A DNA stretch of 64,000 nucleotides from Mycolicibacterium aubagnense (GTDB lineage: Bacteria; Actinomycetota; Actinomycetes; Mycobacteriales; Mycobacteriaceae), in contig NZ_AP022577.1 in the NCBI RefSeq assembly GCF_010730955.1, positions 5,991,482 to 6,055,481 of the forward strand. Direction: 5' to 3'. The position numbers and the translations under genes were made by a program. Positions 61,218 to 64,000 of the stretch are shown piece by piece (within the stretch, counting starts at the first letter, position 1; every line of letters begins with the position of its first letter). Below the pieces are notes generated by a model. That model saw only the letters and a list, made by a program, of their open reading frames with translations. It was not told the DNA's origin and made no database searches.

Positions 61218-62583
61218 GGTTGCGTCCATCAAGGTGGTGTACGAGTCGGACCTGATCAGCGGTACCGGCGTGTCGTAGCCGAGTGATTGAAGGTCATCGC
61301 GTGATTCTTCGAGAGACCGTCCAAAGTCACTCGAGCAAAGGAATCGACGCGATGACCACTGCCCACAATATCGATCTGCCTGTGCTGGCCGGGCGACTCA
61401 CCACTGCCATCCCGAGCGTGCGCGAGCTGCTGGCCACGTTCATCCACACCCTGATGATGGCGCCAGCCGACGCCCTATGCGGTGCCGGCTACGGCGAACG
61501 CTCGGCTGACGCACCAATTCCCGCAACGGCTACCGACACCGTCAATTCGACACCCTGCAGGGACTTTGGATCTTAAGTCCGGCTGCGGCAAGGATCCTAC
61601 TTCGGACTGGCTGCTGGAGCGCCGTAAACGCCCCTGACCACGGTGGTGGCGATGTTACCTGCTGCGTGTCTCGACGCGGCGGATGGACAAGCTGGTCGAG
61701 ACCCTGGGCATCACGTCGTTGTCGAAGTCGCAGGTGTCGGTGATGGCCAGAACTCGACGCCGCCGTGGAGACGTTCCGGACCCGGCCGCTCGATGCCGGC
61801 CGTATACGTTCGTCGCTGCGGACGCTCTGGTGCTCAAGGTGCGTGAAGCCGGCCGGGTGGTCAACGTGCGCCCTGATCGCCGTCGGGTCAACGCCGAGGG
61901 CTACCGCGGATCCTGGAATCGATGTCACGACCGCTGAGGACGGGGCGGGCTGGTTGACGTTCTGGCGGTCGTTGACCGCCGCGGCCTGTCGGGGTCAAAC
62001 TGGTCACCAGCGACGCCCACGCCGGGCTGGTCGCCGCCATCGGGGCCACCTGCCCGGGTGGCAGCGCTGCAAGGCCACTACACGACCAACCTGATGTCCG
62101 TCACTCCCAGAGTTCGTGGCCTGGGTGCGCACCCTGCTGCACCGGTGTTCGATGACGCTGAATCCGTTGCTGCTCAATATGATCGGATCATCGACGCATT
62201 GTCCGACAAGCTGCCCAATGTCGCCGATCACCTCGAAGCGGCGCGGCCGGATCACTGGCGTTCACCGCGTTCCCCAAGCGATCTGGCGCCATCGCAGACA
62301 ACAATCCCAGGAACGACTCAACAAAGATCCGCCGGCGCACCGACGTCGTGGGCATCTTCCCCGACCGCGCGGCCCTGATCCGTCTCGTCGGAACGGTGCT
62401 GGAAACAACACACGACGAATGGGCCGAGTCGCGGCGCTACCTCGGCCTCGACGTTCTGAGCAAATCACACCGTCAACGACACCCCAACCGAACAGGAGGC
62501 TACCCCCGCGGCACTGCCCGCCTGACCCAACTACCTCGAAGAATCACACGACGACGTCATACACCACGTCCCTGGACTTGACC
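61218..62583 (+). mobile_element. IS256-family insertion sequence, IS1081-like, copy 2 (1366 bp)
   Basis: It has the same ends as copy 1, with an 8-base target duplication GACCGCCG at 61210-61217 and 62584-62591. It is 53 bases shorter than copy 1 through many small internal deletions. Both copies lie in the same orientation about 34 kb apart, so recombination between them could delete or circularise the segment between. Confidence 0.92.
61352..62525 (+). pseudogene. IS256-family transposase, copy 2, many short deletions
   Basis: The same transposase as copy 1 in pieces of different frame: LVETLGITSLSKSQVSVMAR, TFVAADALVLKVREAGRVVN, AEDGAGWLTFWRSLT, ESVAAQYDRIIDALSDKLPN, HRRRGHLPRPRG. Deletions of one to several bases occur about every 50-100 bases (e.g. 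near 61400, 61570, 61600, 61640, 61890, 62050, 62110, 62265, 62320). Base substitutions are comparatively rare. No functional transposase can be made from this copy as given. Confidence 0.88.
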
Positions 62584-62591
62584 GACCGCCG

Positions 62592-62866
62592 TTGGGATTC
62601 CAAGCTGTCTGCCACCCGGGGAGAACGCCAGACGATTCATGGGTTGGTGGCTGGAGGTTGGTGCTAACAGATTCGAGTCCCGTTAGCTGCGGTGAGTTGA
62701 CGCGCGGCTCAATGGGGATGGGTAGCTGCGGTGCGGTGTACCAGATCGAGCCGAGGGATGGCAGCGTGGCGGTCGTGATCACTGTGGCGGTGGAGCCCTC
62801 AGACATCAGTGTTATCCGGTGCTCAGATGCCTTATCCCTCTGTTCGCTGAACAGCCGGGTGGGTCG
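62592..62866. other. Gap upstream of the P-type ATPase gene, no gene seen
   Basis: About 275 bases without a supported gene. It should hold the ATPase promoter; no clear riboswitch features like those at 54.7 kb are visible. Confidence 0.4.
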
Positions 62867-64000
62867 ATGACCTCAAGCCACCTCCCAGCTATATCCGCGT
62901 CGCTGAGCGCCGAGGCCGCGGCGACCGCTTCGGTCGAGCAGGTCCTTGGCTGGCTGGAAACTGCGGACGGGTTGTCCGCTGCCGAGGCTGCTGAGCGGTT
63001 GCAACGGTTCGGGCCGAACGCGCTTCGCAGCCACCACGTCAGGGCCTGGTCGGTGCTCGTTCGCCAGTTCCGAAACGCAGTGATGATCATGCTCGCCATA
63101 ACCGCGCTCGCGTCGTATTTCCTCGGCGACCACACCGACGCCCTGATCATAGGGATCATTCTGAGCGCCAGTGTGGGGCTGAGCTTCATCAACGAGTATC
63201 GGGCCGAGAAGACGGCGGCGGACTTGCATGACAGCGTCCACCACCGCGCACAGGTGCGCCGCGACAGGACGGTCATTGACGTGGATGTCGTCGACCTGGT
63301 GCCCGGTGATGTCATCCGGCTCTGGGAGAGGCCGTGCCGGCTGATGTGCGGTTGATCGAAACCACGGCGCTGGAGTGCGACGAGGGCATCCTGTCGGAGA
63401 ATCTACGAGCGCGGAGAAGTCAACGGCGCCGGTGGCACCGAGGCTGCCCTGGTCGATATGACTGATCTGGCCTTTATGGGCACCATCGTCAGCGGCGGCG
63501 AGGGTCTGGCGGTGGTTTATGCGACCGGCCGGGATGCCGAATTCGGCCGGATCGCCGCGGATTGGGGAACGCCAACCCGAGACGACTTTTCAGGCCGGGC
63601 TGCGGCAGTTCTCCTACCTGCTGGTGAAAGTTGCGATTGCGCTGACTGTCTTCATTTTGATTGCCAACATCTTGTTGCACCGACCGGTGATCACATCGCT
63701 GCTGTTCGGCCTTTCCATTGCCGTGGGGATCACACCGCAGCTGTTGCCCGCGGTGGTCAGCACCAGCTTGGCGACCGGCTCCCGACAGCTTGCCAAGGTC
63801 AAGGTCCTCGTCAAGCGGCTGGTATGCATCGAAGACCTCGGCGATATCGATATTCTCGTCACCGACAAGACCGGAACCCTGACCGAGGGCCACATCAGCC
63901 TCATCGACACGGTCGACCCGGTGGGGGCCCACAGCGATTCCGTGCTGCGACTGGCGTTGTTGGCTTGCGATGTCGATCCCATCACTGGCGCCGCGGCGCC
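62867..64000 (+). pseudogene. MgtA-type P-type ATPase (Mg2+ importer family), frameshifted and cut by window end
   Basis: The N-terminal frame (ATG 62867) has the cation-ATPase start (VEQVLGWLETADGLSAAEAA, RFGPNALRSHHVRAWSVLVR) and the first actuator strand (VDLVPGDVI). From about 63330 it continues in other frames (ADVRLIETTALECDEGILS; LAFMGTIVSGGEGLAVVYAT) to the membrane segment FGLSIAVGITPQLLPAVVST, where MgtA/MgtB have a similar helix, and the phosphorylation site VTDKTGTLTEGH. Single-base shifts lie near 63330, 63405 and 63570. The SIAVGITPxxLP helix followed by VLVKRL points to the Mg2+-importing P3B group rather than Ca2+ or heavy metals. Confidence 0.8.

Overview
The window is GC-rich actinobacterial DNA, most probably from a mycobacterium. 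It could be a chromosomal accessory region or a large plasmid; nothing here decides between them. Indications are the two IS1081-like (IS256-family) elements, an M-box Mg2+ riboswitch ahead of an MgtE/Nramp/MgtC/P-type ATPase cluster, GTG/TTG starts behind GGAG-type ribosome sites, and genes that overlap by ATGA or GTGA. I saw no rRNA, tRNA or CRISPR array.

Layout. 0-3.5 kb: a HEPN/MNT toxin-antitoxin pair cut by the window edge, a Pro/Ala-rich protein, a lipoprotein of the chymotrypsin fold, and a non-coding stretch with an 18-bp inverted repeat. 3.5-10.3 kb: a 725-residue protein with about seven consecutive DNA-binding units, then a GntR/UTRA repressor divergent from a Nudix hydrolase (a pairing known from actinobacterial integrative elements), a metallophosphoesterase, and an IS3-family element sitting in a small gene whose original reading frame can be restored. 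10.3-17.8 kb and 30-34 kb: two banks of very small, tightly spaced genes typical of phage or plasmid cargo, including RNase HI, a DUF4031 protein, a RIIB-like protein and many small SH3-like or zinc-ribbon proteins. 17.9-29 kb: a metabolic and signalling patch with a P450, PAS-GGDEF and degenerate GGDEF-EAL proteins, a ketosynthase-like enzyme, a TetR regulator and two dienelactone-hydrolase-like genes, the second with IS copy 1 inserted at its start codon.

35-47 kb holds the most unusual structure. A Tn554/RIT-like operon of several large tyrosine recombinases plus a small helical protein has its first recombinase gene split. The ~6.3 kb insert carries a different recombinase module (integrase, small HTH protein, zinc-ribbon/recombinase-like fusion) and a MerR-controlled Cys-rich protein/MFS exporter cargo. 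Copies of a TCGCGAAT motif mark the junctions. 47-52 kb: universal stress protein, ABC ATPase and a double-domain ABC permease, SpoIIAA-like protein. 52-64 kb: an Mg2+/divalent-metal island with an Nramp-like protein, M-box, a soluble PRC-MgtE_N-CBS protein, a second Nramp-like protein, MgtC, secreted proteins, IS copy 2, and an MgtA-type P-type ATPase running off the end.

A warning applies throughout. Many genes have single-base frameshifts with otherwise intact, in-family sequence on both sides, several at homopolymers, and the two IS copies differ mainly by short deletions. Part of this is more likely residual sequencing error than gene decay, so 'pseudogene' here often means 'frameshifted as given'.
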